Of a stretch of DNA of 7,284 nt, positions 6,201 through 7,284 are shown in pieces. Location of the stretch: contig DDHL01000042.1 in assembly GCA_002352945.1 (NCBI GenBank), positions 5,107 to 12,390 of the forward strand, given 5' to 3'. The stretch's first letter is position 1, and every line of letters begins with the position of its first letter. The stretch comes from Campylobacteraceae bacterium UBA1877. GTDB taxonomy: Bacteria > Campylobacterota > Campylobacteria > Campylobacterales > Campylobacteraceae. A program made the translations under genes and the position numbers. The notes beneath the pieces are model-generated. The model did no database searches and was not told the origin of the DNA. It saw nothing but the letters and a program-made list of their open reading frames with translations.

Positions 6201-7284
6201 CCATTTTCCTTTTTTAAATCCATATTTATATTGCAGCGATCGGTTAAAAAGAGATAAATTCGATGGCTGTTATCTTTATATACATACTCAAAAGTGTATC
6301 TGTGCAATTCTAAAATATTCCTAATTATATACAGTCCCAAACCCATCCCTTTACTTTTGTTTGAAGAGGTTGTAACAAATGCATTCAGATAGTGCTCAAA
6401 GGGTTTTTCCAAAGGAGGGCCTTGATTGATAACACAAAGATAGTCTTTAAAAATCTGCACAACTACTTTTTTATCGCTTGAGTATTTTAATCCATTATCT
6501 AGTAAATTTTTTAAAGCCAAAGCCAAAAGGTCAAAATCGGCAAAAACCAAAGGATCTTCATATACTTCAATTTTTATACGCTCTTTTAACTGCTCACTCT
6601 CAAGCATAAGCAGATCCACTGCATGTTCTAGTATAAGCGATAGTGGATACTCCTTTTTTTTAAGAGTATAGCTTTTTGAAACGAGCTGCTCAATTTTTGA
6701 AAATTCATTTATAAGTAAATCAAGTCGCTCAAAAACACTTACAAGACGGCTTTTTTGTGTTGGATTTTCAACCATCTCTGCAACAATCCGGCCTTTTCCT
6801 ATTGGTGTTTTAAGCTCATGCATAATTGTACGTAAAAATAGCTGTCTTGAGCGGATTAAATCTCGTATCTTTTTAACTGCCCTGTCAAACTCATTTGCAA
6901 CCTCTGCAATCTCATCTTTTTGATCACTTTTGTACGAAATTTCCATATCTCCGCTTGCAAAGCGCCTGATTGTTTGACTAAGGGTTCTTAGTGGATAGAG
7001 GCTTTTAATAACCGAGATATACATAGATACCAATAGTATCAAAGCAAGAGCAAAGCCAATCCATAAAAAGTCGTTTGCCCGTTTGCCCCCTTGATTTTCA
7101 AGTAAAACTCTCAACGAGGGGCTATCAATCAAAAGGTAGTAACGATTATTATAAACAATAGATGTGAGCGCTCCTAAATCACTTTGCCGATGAAAAACAA
7201 CCTCACCGCCTTCTAAAACTGAAACCATAAGATTTCTATTTTCAACTTGATGCAAGCCAAAATGGCGAAAAAATGCTTCTAAAT
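6197..7284 (-). CDS. Sensor histidine kinase, ArsS-like (5' truncated)
   Basis: This is an inner-membrane sensor kinase that autophosphorylates on His and passes phosphate to a response regulator. The frame is open to the right edge with no stop, so the start, the first membrane helix and much of the periplasmic sensor are missing. Numbering from the TTG at 7255, the order is: end of periplasmic domain (1-60), a membrane helix (about 64-82), HAMP (about 83-135), the dimerisation H-box MHELKTP with phosphoacceptor His146, the N-box KNLLDNGLKYS (249-259), a weak G1 region INQGPPLEKP (276-285), and the G2 box GMGLGLYIIRNI (303-314). HELKTPIGKG and FERLDLLINEFSKIEQL recall the ArsS group of Campylobacterota (H. 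pylori HP0165), known there in acid response; that stimulus cannot be assumed here. A partner regulator is probably just beyond the edge. It overlaps recR by 4 nt. Confidence 0.88.
   Translation of the reverse strand, partial: LEAFFRHFGLHQVENRNLMVSVLEGGEVVFHRQSDLGALTSIVYNNRYYLLIDSPSLRVLLENQGGKRANDFLWIGFALALILLVSMYISVIKSLYPLRTLSQTIRRFASGDMEISYKSDQKDEIAEVANEFDRAVKKIRDLIRSRQLFLRTIMHELKTPIGKGRIVAEMVENPTQKSRLVSVFERLDLLINEFSKIEQLVSKSYTLKKKEYPLSLILEHAVDLLMLESEQLKERIKIEVYEDPLVFADFDLLALALKNLLDNGLKYSSDKKVVVQIFKDYLCVINQGPPLEKPFEHYLNAFVTTSSNKSKGMGLGLYIIRNILELHRYTFEYVYKDNSHRIYLFLTDRCNINMDLKKENG
6207..6211 (-). promoter_or_regulatory. Shine-Dalgarno supporting the recR GTG start
   Basis: On the minus strand AAGGA lies six bases before the GTG at 6200-6198, inside the last codons of the histidine kinase. 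An ATG four bases before the GTG is out of the recR frame, and no in-frame ATG lies nearby upstream, so GTG is the best start. The GTGA overlap suggests translational coupling to the kinase. Confidence 0.6.

Noticed and set aside
6215..6232. AT-rich stretch upstream of recR (minus strand TATAAATAT) as a promoter
   Set aside because: It lies inside the kinase C-terminal codons, has no clear -35 element, and such stretches are common in AT-rich DNA. The GTGA overlap favours co-transcription.
6197..7255. Histidine kinase starting at TTG 7255
   Set aside because: The frame stays open to base 7284, and a start here would leave a kinase with only one membrane helix and no first helix before the sensor region. 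It is truncated by the window.
1..7284. tRNA, rRNA, CRISPR, insertion-sequence or phage features, riboswitch leaders
   Set aside because: The longest space between genes is 17 nt, no transposase or inverted-repeat ends were seen, and every stretch is accounted for by conserved coding sequence.

Overview
The window looks like a housekeeping region of a Campylobacterota (epsilonproteobacterial) chromosome. The DNA is AT-rich and has almost no intergenic space. The order lysS-glyA-DUF1882 protein-SPOR protein-aroE matches what I recall for Campylobacter jejuni (Cj0401-Cj0405), and its first four genes match Helicobacter pylori (HP0182-HP0185). The RecR and the histidine kinase also have a Campylobacterota look. 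A free-living genus of the Sulfurimonas/Nautilia/Nitratiruptor kind would fit, but the genus cannot be fixed from this sequence.

Left block, plus strand, 1-5644: lysS (5' end cut by the window edge), glyA, a DUF1882-type protein, a membrane-anchored SPOR-domain protein, trpE and aroE. Junctions are a 4-nt ATGA overlap, a 9-nt gap, a 17-nt gap, a 1-nt overlap and a 4-nt ATGA overlap. This strongly suggests one co-transcribed, partly translationally coupled operon. No promoter is visible inside it. AroE makes shikimate on the way to chorismate and TrpE consumes chorismate, so the last two genes form a small aromatic/tryptophan module. LysS and GlyA supply aminoacyl-tRNA and one-carbon units.

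Right block, minus strand, 7284-5628: a sensor histidine kinase of ArsS-like type, whose start lies beyond the window, followed by recR with a 4-nt GTGA overlap. The two blocks converge. The ends of aroE and recR overlap by 17 nt, and a bulged hairpin sits there, followed on the minus strand by T-runs.

There are no RNA genes, mobile elements, CRISPR arrays or gene-free stretches over 300 bases. I see no convincing new multi-gene system. The best lead is the DUF1882 protein, which carries what look like degenerate archaeo-eukaryotic-primase (AEP) motifs and sits in a conserved pair with a SPOR-domain protein.
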